A stretch of 64,000 nt of DNA, taken from the NCBI RefSeq assembly GCF_016892625.1, contig NZ_JAFEMW010000003.1, forward strand, positions 523,586-587,585. Direction: 5' to 3'. The translations under genes and the position numbers were made by a program. The notes below the pieces were generated by a model. That model was not told the DNA's origin. It saw only the letters and a program-made list of their open reading frames with translations, and ran no database searches. Of the stretch, positions 8,485 through 16,181 are shown piece by piece (position 1 is the first letter of the stretch; each line of letters starts with the position of its first letter). The stretch is from Brevibacterium sp. RIT 803. GTDB taxonomy: Bacteria > Actinomycetota > Actinomycetes > Actinomycetales > Brevibacteriaceae.

Positions 8485-9290
8485 CACCCTCTTCTCCTGG
8501 TTCCCAGTCATCGATCTCCCTGGGACCGGCTTTCCCTGCCGAACGCACCGCGGTTCTCACCGGTGTCGGCAGCGCCAACGGAATCGGCCGCCATACCGCG
8601 CACCGCCTGGCACGGACCGGCTGGAACCTCGGACTCATTGCCCGCCGCACCGACGAAGCCCAGGAACTTGCCGCAGAGATCACCGAAGAATATGGAGTGG
8701 CCGCCCTCGGCATGGGCGTGGACGTGACTCGATCAGCGGAGATCGCAGAGGCGGCGGCCGCCTTCGAAGCGGGCCTGCCCCAGATCGTTGCGCTGGCGAA
8801 CTTCGCCGGAGTCTCCTCCTCGACGACCTACTTCGAGATCACCGACGAGGAGTGGGCTCGGGTGATGACGAACAACCTCACCTCGACCCATCTCGTCACT
8901 CAGGCCTTCGGCCGCATCATGGCGAACAACGGCGTGGGCCGCATCATCGGCCTATCCTCGGTCACGGCGCAGAAGGGTGGCGGAACGTTCTCCAAGACCG
9001 CCTACGCCGCAGCCAAGGCCGGGATCGTCGGCCTCATGCGCGGTGTCGCCCTGGAACTCGGCCCCTACGGGGTCACCGCGAACTCGGTGTCCCCTGGCCC
9101 CGTCGACACCGATATCATGGGCGGCCCGCTCGATGACGAACGCCGCGAGGCGATGGGGGCGGCAACTGCCCTGGGACGAATCTCTGTGCCCGACGATGTC
9201 TCTGCCACCGTCGAATTCCTCATCAGCGAAGGCGCCGGACACATCACGGGCCAAACCCTGAGCATCAATGGCGGGCTCTACTTTCACTGA
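8481..9290 (+). CDS. Short-chain dehydrogenase/reductase
   Basis: The 269-residue SDR has the cofactor motif T-G-V-G-S-A-N-G-I-G (27-36), A-N-F-A-G in place of N-N-A-G (106-110), the catalytic Ser160 and Y175-x-x-x-K179, and the C-terminal G-Q-T-L-S-I-N-G-G that is nearly universal in classical SDRs. Arg residues after the second strand (A-R-R-T) hint at NADP(H), but this is uncertain. In this operon it may oxidise a tetritol (threitol or erythritol) or a C4/C5 sugar acid to the keto form used by the downstream enzymes. The gene overlaps the TIM-barrel gene by 4 bp. Confidence 0.85.
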   Translation: MTPSSPGSQSSISLGPAFPAERTAVLTGVGSANGIGRHTAHRLARTGWNLGLIARRTDEAQELAAEITEEYGVAALGMGVDVTRSAEIAEAAAAFEAGLPQIVALANFAGVSSSTTYFEITDEEWARVMTNNLTSTHLVTQAFGRIMANNGVGRIIGLSSVTAQKGGGTFSKTAYAAAKAGIVGLMRGVALELGPYGVTANSVSPGPVDTDIMGGPLDDERREAMGAATALGRISVPDDVSATVEFLISEGAGHITGQTLSINGGLYFH

Positions 9291-9329
9291 TTTCCCACGC
9301 CCACATCACACCGATCCAATGGAGGATCC

Positions 9330-10220
9330 ATGACCGTCAGCACAGACCACATCACGTTCGTCGGCATCGGGGCCATCGGCCTGCCCATGGCCCTGCGGCT
9401 GCAGCAGGCAGGATTCCATGTCACGGGCGTCGACCCCTTCCCGGGGCCCAGGGAACGTGCCGCTGCGGAAGGACTGCCGACAGAGGAACGACCGCTGTCT
9501 GCAGACTCCGCAGGCACGGTCATCGTCATGGTGGCTGACGGCAATCAGCTCAAGCAGGCACTCGATGGGGACGAGCAGACCGGGTCTCCCGGATTGCTCT
9601 CACTCATGTCGCCGGAAGCGGTGCTCATCATCATGAGCACCGTGGGCCCCGACACGGTGCGAGCTGCAGCAGAGCGCGCCGAAGAGCGTGGCATCGGCGT
9701 CCTCGACGTTCCCGTCACCGGGGGCATAGCCGGTGTTCTGGCGGGGACCCTGCGCATGCTCGCCTCCGGCCCACAGGAGGTGCTCGAGTCGCGCCGGACG
9801 GTCCTCGAATCCCTCGGAACGATCATCGACTGCGGCGAGAGAATCGGAGACGGGCAGTCGTTCAAAACGGTGAATCAGCTGCTGTGTTCAGTCCACGTTG
9901 TGGCCGCTGCCGAGGCACTGTCATTGGCCGAGCAGCTCGGACTTGACCAGGCAAAGGTCCTCGAGGCCATGACTGCCGGTGCCGCGAACTCGTGGATGCT
10001 CGGTGATCGCGGCCCCCGCATGCTCCAAGGTGTTGACGTCGAGGTGGCCAGCGCCGTCGGCATCCTCGTCAAGGACACTGCCATCGTCGCCGAGGTGGCC
10101 GAAGACCTCGACATCGATCTCGCCCTGCTTCCTGTGGCAGCCCGTAAATTCGGCGAGGCAGCAGAACTGGGCCACCTCCGACGTGACGACTCGCAGGTGA
10201 TGCGGACCTACGAGGTGTGA
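9330..10220 (+). CDS. Beta-hydroxyacid dehydrogenase (3-hydroxyisobutyrate/threonate dehydrogenase-like)
   Basis: The 296-residue protein has the NAD-binding G-I-G-A-I-G-L-P-M at 12-20, the substrate-binding D-V-P-V-T-G-G-I-A-G at 126-135 and the catalytic Lys179 in F-K-T-V-N-Q-L-L, all typical of 3-hydroxyisobutyrate, tartronate semialdehyde and L-threonate (LtnD) dehydrogenases. It begins 39 bp after the SDR behind a GGAGG, and is the last gene of the operon before a strong hairpin at 10280-10309. A four-carbon sugar acid such as threonate or erythronate, or an apionate-type C5 acid, fits the context. The exact substrate is not visible from sequence. Confidence 0.85.
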   Translation: MTVSTDHITFVGIGAIGLPMALRLQQAGFHVTGVDPFPGPRERAAAEGLPTEERPLSADSAGTVIVMVADGNQLKQALDGDEQTGSPGLLSLMSPEAVLIIMSTVGPDTVRAAAERAEERGIGVLDVPVTGGIAGVLAGTLRMLASGPQEVLESRRTVLESLGTIIDCGERIGDGQSFKTVNQLLCSVHVVAAAEALSLAEQLGLDQAKVLEAMTAGAANSWMLGDRGPRMLQGVDVEVASAVGILVKDTAIVAEVAEDLDIDLALLPVAARKFGEAAELGHLRRDDSQVMRTYEV

Positions 10221-10279
10221 GCGGCGCGCCGCGAGAGCGTGCCCCGTCGAACCTCAATCAGTGACCTGAATGGACGACA

Positions 10280-10309
10280 AAGGCTTCTTCTCAAACGAGA
10301 AGAAGCCTT
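10280..10309. terminator. Strong hairpin terminator, bidirectional
   Basis: A perfect 13-bp inverted repeat (AAGGCTTCTTCTC at 10280-10292, GAGAAGAAGCCTT at 10297-10309) has a 4-nt loop. It ends the rightward tetrose operon and also lies just downstream of the small leftward gene at 10348-10410, so it can serve both. Confidence 0.75.
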
Positions 10310-10347
10310 CGTTGCGACCGTTGCGATCGCAGGGATCCGTGATCGGA

Positions 10348-10410
10348 TCAGGCGAGGCCGAGTGCCCCGAGGATGGCGTTAAGGATATCTGGGAGATTGA
10401 GGTTGATCAT
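10348..10410 (-). CDS. Putative 20-residue amphipathic peptide gene
   Basis: On the minus strand a 20-codon frame starts ATG at 10410 behind a clear ribosome site (GAAAGGAAAATC then ATG) and ends TGA at 10348. It encodes MINLNLPDILNAILGALGLA. The peptide is rich in Leu, Ile, Ala and Asn with one Asp and one Pro, so it is hydrophobic to amphipathic and nearly uncharged. A perfect hairpin terminator follows ~38 bp downstream, so it looks like a free-standing mini-gene with ribosome site and terminator. It is not a recognisable leader (no codon run). A small membrane-active peptide is possible, but no family is recognised. Confidence 0.5.
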   Translation of the reverse strand: MINLNLPDILNAILGALGLA

Positions 10411-10560
10411 GATTTTCCTTTCGTAAAGACACTTCACTTTTGTGAAGGCACCTTGATTTAATCAGTGATGTTTCCCCAGGTCAAAAGCTATGCCCTTCCA
10501 ATCGGCAACCTACCGGATAGTAGTGTTCTCGATGCGGCCTCGGACCTGCCCGGAATCGAC

Positions 10561-11355
10561 TCATCGCCCGCGCCATTCGTAGGGAGTCTTATCGATGAAC
10601 GCGTGCACGGCACTGTGGAAGTCCTGCGAACCATAGATGCGCTCGACGATGTCCTCATCGTCAACTGAACCGCCAGCATCCGAGAGCCTGCGCACAACTT
10701 CCTTGACCGACCACATCGTCAGCGGCGCGTGCCCCTTGAGCGTATTCGCCCACTCTGCGGTCGCCTCGGCGATATCCTCGGTCACGAGTCCGACGAATCC
10801 TGCGGTCAGGGCCTCATCGGATTCGATGAACCGGGCACGCAGCAGCATGTCGACCACACGGGCACGCCCGAGCAGCTCGATGAGCAAGCTCAGGGTATCC
10901 CCGGACAGACAGTTGCCGAGGGTCCGCGCGATCGGCACCCCGAAGCGTGCCCGCGGTGAGGCGATGCGCACGTCGGCACAGGCGGCGATGCCAAGCCCTC
11001 CGCCGACACAGTAGCCGTCGATCGCCGCGATGACCGGGACGTTCACGGCTCGCAGTCGAGCGAGCACCTCGGAGATGCGCTTTTCGTACGCGACACCTGC
11101 GGGGCCATCGAACTCGACGAACTGAGCGATGTCCGTTCCGGCGACGAAGGCCTTCCCGCCCGCTCCGCGCAGGACCATGACGCGGATGGAGTCATCTCCA
11201 TCGGCCGTTTCACACGCCTCGGCGAGGCCCATGTACATGTCCCAGGTCATCGCGTTGCGCGCCTCGGGCCGGTTGAAGGTGACGGTGAGGACACCGTCCT
11301 CGCGCTCGACGATCAGGTTGTCTGTCTTCGCCTCTGCGTCTGCTGCTTCGGTCAT
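10561..11355 (-). CDS. Enoyl-CoA hydratase/isomerase family protein
   Basis: The ~264-residue crotonase-fold protein shows F-N-R-P-E-A-R-N-A, the first oxyanion-hole region (K-A-F-V-A-G-T-D-I) and the second one (I-D-G-Y-C-V-G-G-G-L-G-I-A-A-C-A-D). The position usually Glu for water activation near R-F-G-V-P-I-A-R-T-L-G-N-C is not conserved as in classical hydratases, so isomerase, hydrolase or lyase chemistry on a CoA thioester is open. The ATG at 11355 is chosen for the AAAGG 8 nt before it; an ATG at 11379 is an alternative. It follows the CaiB-type CoA-transferase by a few bases, so the pair probably activates and then transforms an acid. Confidence 0.85.
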   Translation of the reverse strand: MTEAADAEAKTDNLIVEREDGVLTVTFNRPEARNAMTWDMYMGLAEACETADGDDSIRVMVLRGAGGKAFVAGTDIAQFVEFDGPAGVAYEKRISEVLARLRAVNVPVIAAIDGYCVGGGLGIAACADVRIASPRARFGVPIARTLGNCLSGDTLSLLIELLGRARVVDMLLRARFIESDEALTAGFVGLVTEDIAEATAEWANTLKGHAPLTMWSVKEVVRRLSDAGGSVDDEDIVERIYGSQDFHSAVHAFIDKTPYEWRGR

Positions 11356-11380
11356 GGTCGCGCCTTTCCCTGTTCGCATC

Positions 11381-12586
11381 TCATTGTGACTTCAGTTCCA
11401 CCAGCTCGGCTTCTGAGAACCCGAGTTCATCGAGAATCGAGTTGTCGGCACCGAGAGAGGGGCCGGCAGGTCCTCGCCTGGCCGGCGTTCGTGACAATCG
11501 CATCGGAGAGCCGATCTGCCGAACGGTGCCGGCCACCGGGTGCTCAGAGTCCCAGAAGAAGTCGCGGCTGGCCAGGTGCTCATCCGTGAACACCTGCGAA
11601 TAGTCGCTGATCGGTGCGCAGGGCACCCCAGCCTCATTGAGGACTTCGACGACCTCGTCGGTCGTCATCGTCTTCGTCTTCTCTTCGATGAGATCGATGA
11701 GCGCGTCCCTGTGAGTGAGCCTGTCATAGGACTCTTGGAAGCGTTCGTCGTCGAGCAGTTCCGCCAGGCCGAGGCCCTGACAGAACCTCACCCAGTTGCG
11801 AGGAGTGTTCGCACCGATGGTCACATACCCATCGGCTGAGTGGACCGCCTGATACGGGGCTTGGTTCTGGTGTGCGGAACCGTTCGGTCGGCCCACCTTC
11901 CCATCGACGAAGTATCCTGCCGCCTCCCACACGGCGTAGGAGACTCCGCTCTCGAAGAGCGAGACGTCGATGTACTGGCCCTCCCCTGATCGGTTGCGTT
12001 CATAGAGCGCCGAGGTGAGAGCAAGCGCCACATACATCGCCGAGGTGAGGTCGCAGATAGGCACTCCCACCTTGGCCGGTGGCGAGTCGGGCTGGCCGGT
12101 GATGCTCATCAGCCCGCTGCGGGCCTGGGCCATGATGTCGAGCCCGGCCAATTTCGCCAATGGACCATCCTGGCCCCACCCCGAGGCCGAGGCGTAGATG
12201 ATCCCGGGGTTGCGCTCACGGACGTTCTCGTAGGCGACGCCGAGGCGCTGCATGACTCCGGGCCGCATGTTCTCCACCACGACGTCGGCCGTCTCCGCCA
12301 GTCGCATGAAGGCTTCCTGCCCAACCTCGCTCTTGAGATCGAGAGTGATCGATTCCTTGTTTCGGTTGATGAGCATGTATGGGGCGCTCTCTCCATTGAT
12401 GAAGGGCCCTGTGCTGCGCGTCTGATCACCGCCCGTCGGGTTTTCGATCTTGATCACCCGTGCACCGAGGTCGGCCAGCTGCATCGTGGCGAATGGTCCA
12501 GCCATGAACACTCCGAGTTCAAGAACGGTCACCCCGGCGAGGGGCCCTTCGCCACCGCCAGTCGAGCCGGATTCGGTTTCATCCAT
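11381..12586 (-). CDS. CaiB/BaiF family (class III) CoA-transferase
   Basis: The ~401-residue protein is a class III CoA-transferase, moving CoA from a donor thioester to a carboxylic acid. It shows the N-terminal L-x-G-V-T-V-L-E-L-G and G-P-F-A-T-M-Q-L-A-D-L-G-A-R-V-I-K-I-E-N-P motifs, N-R-N-K-x-S-I-T-L-D-L, the Y-A-S-A-S-G-W-G-Q-D-G-P region followed by the likely catalytic Asp in A-G-L-D, and the C-terminal G-V-P-C-A-P-I motif. ATG at 12586 follows GAGGAGG; an upstream ATG at 12604 is also possible. It is divergent from a GntR gene and upstream of an enoyl-CoA hydratase gene. The acid may be the one imported by the tripartite transporter at 13.5-17.7 kb. Confidence 0.9.
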   Translation of the reverse strand: MDETESGSTGGGEGPLAGVTVLELGVFMAGPFATMQLADLGARVIKIENPTGGDQTRSTGPFINGESAPYMLINRNKESITLDLKSEVGQEAFMRLAETADVVVENMRPGVMQRLGVAYENVRERNPGIIYASASGWGQDGPLAKLAGLDIMAQARSGLMSITGQPDSPPAKVGVPICDLTSAMYVALALTSALYERNRSGEGQYIDVSLFESGVSYAVWEAAGYFVDGKVGRPNGSAHQNQAPYQAVHSADGYVTIGANTPRNWVRFCQGLGLAELLDDERFQESYDRLTHRDALIDLIEEKTKTMTTDEVVEVLNEAGVPCAPISDYSQVFTDEHLASRDFFWDSEHPVAGTVRQIGSPMRLSRTPARRGPAGPSLGADNSILDELGFSEAELVELKSQ

Positions 12587-12689
12587 GAGATCCTCCTCTG
12601 TCATTCGTCGATCCTGTAGGAATCACGTGCCCAACCTTGGACAAAGCATTGATTTGCTGGTGTGATCCGCGTTACAGTCTTCACACTAC

Positions 12690-12697
12690 TGTATACA
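12690..12697. promoter_or_regulatory. GTATAC-type GntR/FCD operator candidate
   Basis: The palindrome TGTATACA sits 20 bp upstream of the GntR start, in the divergent region between the CoA-transferase and the regulator. Operators built around GTATAC are well known for FadR-like (FCD) GntR proteins, so this is a natural autoregulatory site that could also control the CoA-transferase genes. Confidence 0.5.
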
Positions 12698-12716
12698 AAA
12701 GAGGATCTAACCGGAA

Positions 12717-13445
12717 GTGGTCACTCTCATCGCATCTCAACCCAGTTTGGCGACATTGGCCAGGCAAGCACTCGAAGGGACGATCCTGGCAGGAAACTAC
12801 ATGCCGGGAGAACGACTCGTGGAGGAGCGCCTGTGCGAAGAGCTGGGCATTTCACGCCCTCCGCTGCGTGAAGCACTCAAAGAACTCGCGCACACCGGTC
12901 TCGTCGAGCACGTGCCGCGCAAGGGCGTGAGGATCATGTCGATCTCCCAACACGATGTCTTCGAGATCGCCACCCTGCGTCGCGAACTCGAACGAATGGC
13001 CATGAGTCTGACGCTGCCCGAGCTCGCTCCGGACCGGGTCGAGCGCTGCCGCGAGACGCTGCGCACGATGGAGGAGATCGCCGAATCCGGCACCGAAGGC
13101 GACATGGTCGCGGCCGGGTTCGAATTCCATTATGCGGTCGTCGGCCTGGCCGGCCACGCGCGGATCGAATCGACCTACCGAGCGATGGCGATGCAGCTGC
13201 AGATGTGCATGGCGATGAACAACCAGGCCAGGCGGGAGATCGAGGATCTCGACGGCAACGTCGCCAGGCATGCGCGCATGCTCGACGTCATCCTTCGTCG
13301 CGACCCCGATGAGATCGAACGCGAATTCGACGACCACGGAAACCTGTCGTTTCTCGTCGACACCGTCGACCAACTCGACGGAGCCACCCCGGAATCCGAT
13401 CGTTGGCTCGAGGAGGTACGCGCTTCGCTGTCTGCGACCAATTGA
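12717..13445 (+). CDS. GntR-family (FCD) transcriptional regulator
   Basis: The 242-residue protein has a winged-helix domain (about 8-75, with G-E-R-L-V-E-E-R-L-C-E-E-L-G-I-S-R-P-P-L-R-E-A-L) and an FCD domain with the metal-binding type residues F-H-Y-A-V and A-R-H-A-R-M-L. It starts with GTG at 12717. It is divergent from the CoA-transferase/enoyl-CoA hydratase pair and 77 bp upstream of the TctC-PdxA-TctB-TctA genes, so it probably controls both sides in response to the imported acid or its CoA ester. The TGTATACA palindrome upstream is the likely site. Confidence 0.87.
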   Translation: MVTLIASQPSLATLARQALEGTILAGNYMPGERLVEERLCEELGISRPPLREALKELAHTGLVEHVPRKGVRIMSISQHDVFEIATLRRELERMAMSLTLPELAPDRVERCRETLRTMEEIAESGTEGDMVAAGFEFHYAVVGLAGHARIESTYRAMAMQLQMCMAMNNQARREIEDLDGNVARHARMLDVILRRDPDEIEREFDDHGNLSFLVDTVDQLDGATPESDRWLEEVRASLSATN

Positions 13446-13528
13446 ACTGTCGACGCTGACACCAGCCGACTGCAACACCAGCAACGCACTATCGGGCACC
13501 ACAGAAAATTCTGTCAAGGGAGATGGAA

Positions 13529-14500
13529 ATGCATTCGAAGAAACTGCTCACCACCGCGGCCGTGACCGGCACTCTCGCATTGGGCCTCAGCGCCTGCGGC
13601 CAAGCCTCGGGAGATACCGCCGGCGGAGAATTCGAACCGAAGGGCAATGTCACGATGATCGTGCCCTTCGCCGCTGGCGGCGGAAGCGATATCGCCGGCC
13701 GTGCCACTGCCTCGGGGCTGGAGGAGGCCACCGACAAGACCATCACGGTTCAGAACATCGATGGCGGCTCGGGAGCCGTCGGCTATTCGGAGTTCCTCGG
13801 GCGCAGCGGCGATCCGAACTACCTCCTCGCCACGGAGACGGCGATGCTCGCTCTGCCGGCAACACAGGATGTGGAGTTCACTCACGAGAGCTTCACTCCG
13901 ATCATGAAGCTCGGGGATGACTACACTCTCGTCGTCACCAAGGCGGACTCTCCCCTGAAGACCTGTTCCGATCTCACGGATAAGGGCAAGAAGGAGCGTA
14001 CTGTCGTCGCCATCTCCGGGGCCACCGGTCTCGACAACATCACGTTCACCCTGATGGAGAAGGCCACCAAGGCGAAATTCGATCGAGTGCCCTTCGAGTC
14101 CGGAGCCGAGGCCATCACCGCAGCCCTCGGCGGCCAGGTCGAGGCGATCTCAGTCAACCCGGGCGAGGTCTCCGGCCAATTGGAGTCGGGAGACCTCAAA
14201 CCTCTGTGTGCTGCGGCCGATGAACGCTACGAATATCCGGAACTCAAGGATATTCCAACGGCAAAGGAACAGGGCATCGACGTCGCCTTCGCACAGTTCC
14301 GTGGTGTCATCGCTCCCGGAGACATTCCCGAGGAGGCGAAGGAGTACTGGATCAAGAAGGCGAAGGAGTTTGAGAAGTCGGACGCCTATAAGACCTACAT
14401 CGAAGACAACATGATGCAGCCCAACGCCGCCTACGGCGATGACTTCGCCACCTACCTCGGCGAGAACGACAAAGAGCTTCGGGAAGCGATCGGGAAATGA
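13529..14500 (+). CDS. tctC: Tripartite tricarboxylate transporter substrate-binding lipoprotein (TctC family)
   Basis: The ~323-residue secreted protein begins with a lipoprotein signal: K-K-L-L, a hydrophobic stretch, then the lipobox L-S-A-C about 22 residues in. The mature part shows the TctC/BugT traits I-V-P-F-A-A-G-G-G-S-D-I-A-G-R and the internal G-A-E-A-I-T-A-A-L-G-G-Q-V-E-A-I region. It captures a carboxylate outside the membrane and hands it to TctA/TctB, encoded downstream. ATG at 13529 is preferred over ATG 13523 because AAGGGAG then has normal spacing. The stop overlaps the PdxA-like start (ATGA). Confidence 0.9.
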   Translation: MHSKKLLTTAAVTGTLALGLSACGQASGDTAGGEFEPKGNVTMIVPFAAGGGSDIAGRATASGLEEATDKTITVQNIDGGSGAVGYSEFLGRSGDPNYLLATETAMLALPATQDVEFTHESFTPIMKLGDDYTLVVTKADSPLKTCSDLTDKGKKERTVVAISGATGLDNITFTLMEKATKAKFDRVPFESGAEAITAALGGQVEAISVNPGEVSGQLESGDLKPLCAAADERYEYPELKDIPTAKEQGIDVAFAQFRGVIAPGDIPEEAKEYWIKKAKEFEKSDAYKTYIEDNMMQPNAAYGDDFATYLGENDKELREAIGK

Positions 14501-15561
14501 TCATGACGCCAGACATCCCCCGAATCGTCCTCGTTCCCGGAGATCTCTCCGGCGTCGGGCCCGAGCTCATGGCTCGGCTCCTCGCCGACCCCGCCAATCG
14601 TGCTCGGGCGCGATTGCTCGTCACAGCGACGGCGGAGGAACTGGACTCCTTCGCCACAACGGCAGCGGTGACGATTGCCGATCGTGATGACATCGAGTAT
14701 CTCGGCACCGACTACCGCGGGCCTGCCATCCCTGTCGGTGAAGTCAGCATCGCCGCAGGCGAGCGCGCCCTGGCTGACCTGGCCACAGCGCTCGACCTGT
14801 GCGCCGGCGGTGGGGCCGACGGTGTGATGTTCCTGCCTCTGAACAAGGGGGCCATGGGGCAGGCAGGCATGACCGAGGAAGACGAGCTGCGCTGGTTCGC
14901 CAAGCGGCTCGACTTCAGTGGCTTCACCTCGGAGCTGAACTTCATCGAATCGCTCGTCACGGCACGTGTCACCTCGCACGTTCCCGTCTCGGAGATCGCC
15001 GAGGGCATCAGCGCCGGCAAGGTTCTCGAGACCATCGAGCTGCTCAATCGCGTTGTGGCGCAGACGCGCACCTCGACGCCGCGTCTGGCCGTCTGCGCGC
15101 TCAACCCGCATGCAGGTGAGGGCGGGAAGTTCGGCAGAGAGGAGATCGACGACATCGCCCCGGCCATCGAGTTGGCCCGCTCGCGTGGAATCGATGTCGA
15201 GGGGCCTTTCCCCTGCGATACTCTCTTCGCCCGAGCGGTCGGCGGGGACTATGACGGAGTGGTGACGATGTACCACGATCAGGGCCAGATCGCGATGAAG
15301 CTGCTCGGCTTCGATCAGGGAGTCACTGTCCACGGTGGGATCCCGATTCCCATCGCTACCCCTGCACACGGCACCGCTCACAACATCGTCGGCACAGGCA
15401 AGGCCGAGCTCGGGCCGAGCACCCATGCCTTCGACTTGGCGGTGCGGATGGCTGAGAGCCGTCGGGCCACGGCAGGTACCGGCAATGCAGTCGCCGGGGC
15501 GGGCGCGACTGTAGGAGCTGCGGCTGGAGCGGCCGCGGGAGTGCAGGTGAGTCCACGATGA
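14497..15561 (+). CDS. PdxA-family dehydrogenase (4-hydroxythreonine-4-phosphate dehydrogenase-like)
   Basis: The 354-residue protein is of the PdxA family of metal-dependent, NAD-linked decarboxylating dehydrogenases. The likely metal ligands are in T-S-H-V-P, L-N-P-H-A-G-E-G-G and A-H-G-T-A. The motif M-Y-H-D-Q-G-Q is intact. The segment that is usually D-H-G-T-A-F-D-I-A-G reads A-H-G-T-A-H-N-I-V-G, and the last ~30 residues are an Ala/Gly-rich tail, so it is probably a catabolic PdxA2-like enzyme for another acid rather than a vitamin B6 enzyme. It sits inside a tricarboxylate-transporter operon, overlapping tctC and tctB by 4 bp each, which ties it to the transported substrate. Confidence 0.82.
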   Translation: MIMTPDIPRIVLVPGDLSGVGPELMARLLADPANRARARLLVTATAEELDSFATTAAVTIADRDDIEYLGTDYRGPAIPVGEVSIAAGERALADLATALDLCAGGGADGVMFLPLNKGAMGQAGMTEEDELRWFAKRLDFSGFTSELNFIESLVTARVTSHVPVSEIAEGISAGKVLETIELLNRVVAQTRTSTPRLAVCALNPHAGEGGKFGREEIDDIAPAIELARSRGIDVEGPFPCDTLFARAVGGDYDGVVTMYHDQGQIAMKLLGFDQGVTVHGGIPIPIATPAHGTAHNIVGTGKAELGPSTHAFDLAVRMAESRRATAGTGNAVAGAGATVGAAAGAAAGVQVSPR

Positions 15562-16172
15562 GCACGACAATCGAAACGGAGAAGATTCCGCCTCGGAACA
15601 AGCCGGACCTCGCCGATGTCGTCGGGACTTCGATCCTCGGAGTCGTCGGTGGCGTCGCCGCCATCATGGGGCTCGGCTACGGCCTCACCGTGGAAGGCGG
15701 GCAGGTCGGGCCGGGAATGCTCCCCTTCCTCACCGGAGCATTCATCTTCCTCGCCTCTGCGGCTGAGATCTTCCGGCTCTTCTTCGCCCGTGTGGGCACC
15801 TCCGGAGGTCGCATCATGTCTGCCGTCGAGGACATCGAGGCAACGGCCGCAGAGTCGATCGACGCCGTCGCAGATTCTCGTCCCGATGACGATTCGAGCG
15901 ATGTCCTCGACACCTTCGGACGGACGGAGAAGCAGCGTAACCGCGCCCCCTTCTACATATTCCTCACCTTCGGAGTCGCGCTCGCGCTCATTCCCGTCAT
16001 CGGTCTCATCATCTCTTTGGCCGCCGCGATCCTGTTCCTGCTCCTCGTCGTGGAGAAGCAGAAATGGTGGACATCGGCGGCCACAACGATCGGCGCAGCC
16101 GTTTTCGTCTACATCGTCTTCGGGCTCGTCCTGTCGGTTCCCATGCCGACCGGACTGCTCGGACTGATCTGA
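15558..16172 (+). CDS. tctB: Tripartite tricarboxylate transporter small membrane subunit (TctB family)
   Basis: The 204-residue protein has about four hydrophobic segments, two near residues 20-75 and two or more near 130-200. They are separated by an acidic cytoplasmic loop (about 85-128) that is longer than in many TctB proteins. The size, the G-P-G-x-x-P-F pattern in the first half and its location directly before tctA identify it as the small membrane subunit that works with TctA and TctC in sodium- or proton-driven uptake of carboxylates. It overlaps pdxA-like by 4 bp and precedes tctA by 9 bp. Confidence 0.85.
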   Translation: MSTTIETEKIPPRNKPDLADVVGTSILGVVGGVAAIMGLGYGLTVEGGQVGPGMLPFLTGAFIFLASAAEIFRLFFARVGTSGGRIMSAVEDIEATAAESIDAVADSRPDDDSSDVLDTFGRTEKQRNRAPFYIFLTFGVALALIPVIGLIISLAAAILFLLLVVEKQKWWTSAATTIGAAVFVYIVFGLVLSVPMPTGLLGLI

Positions 16173-16181
16173 GGACTCTCT

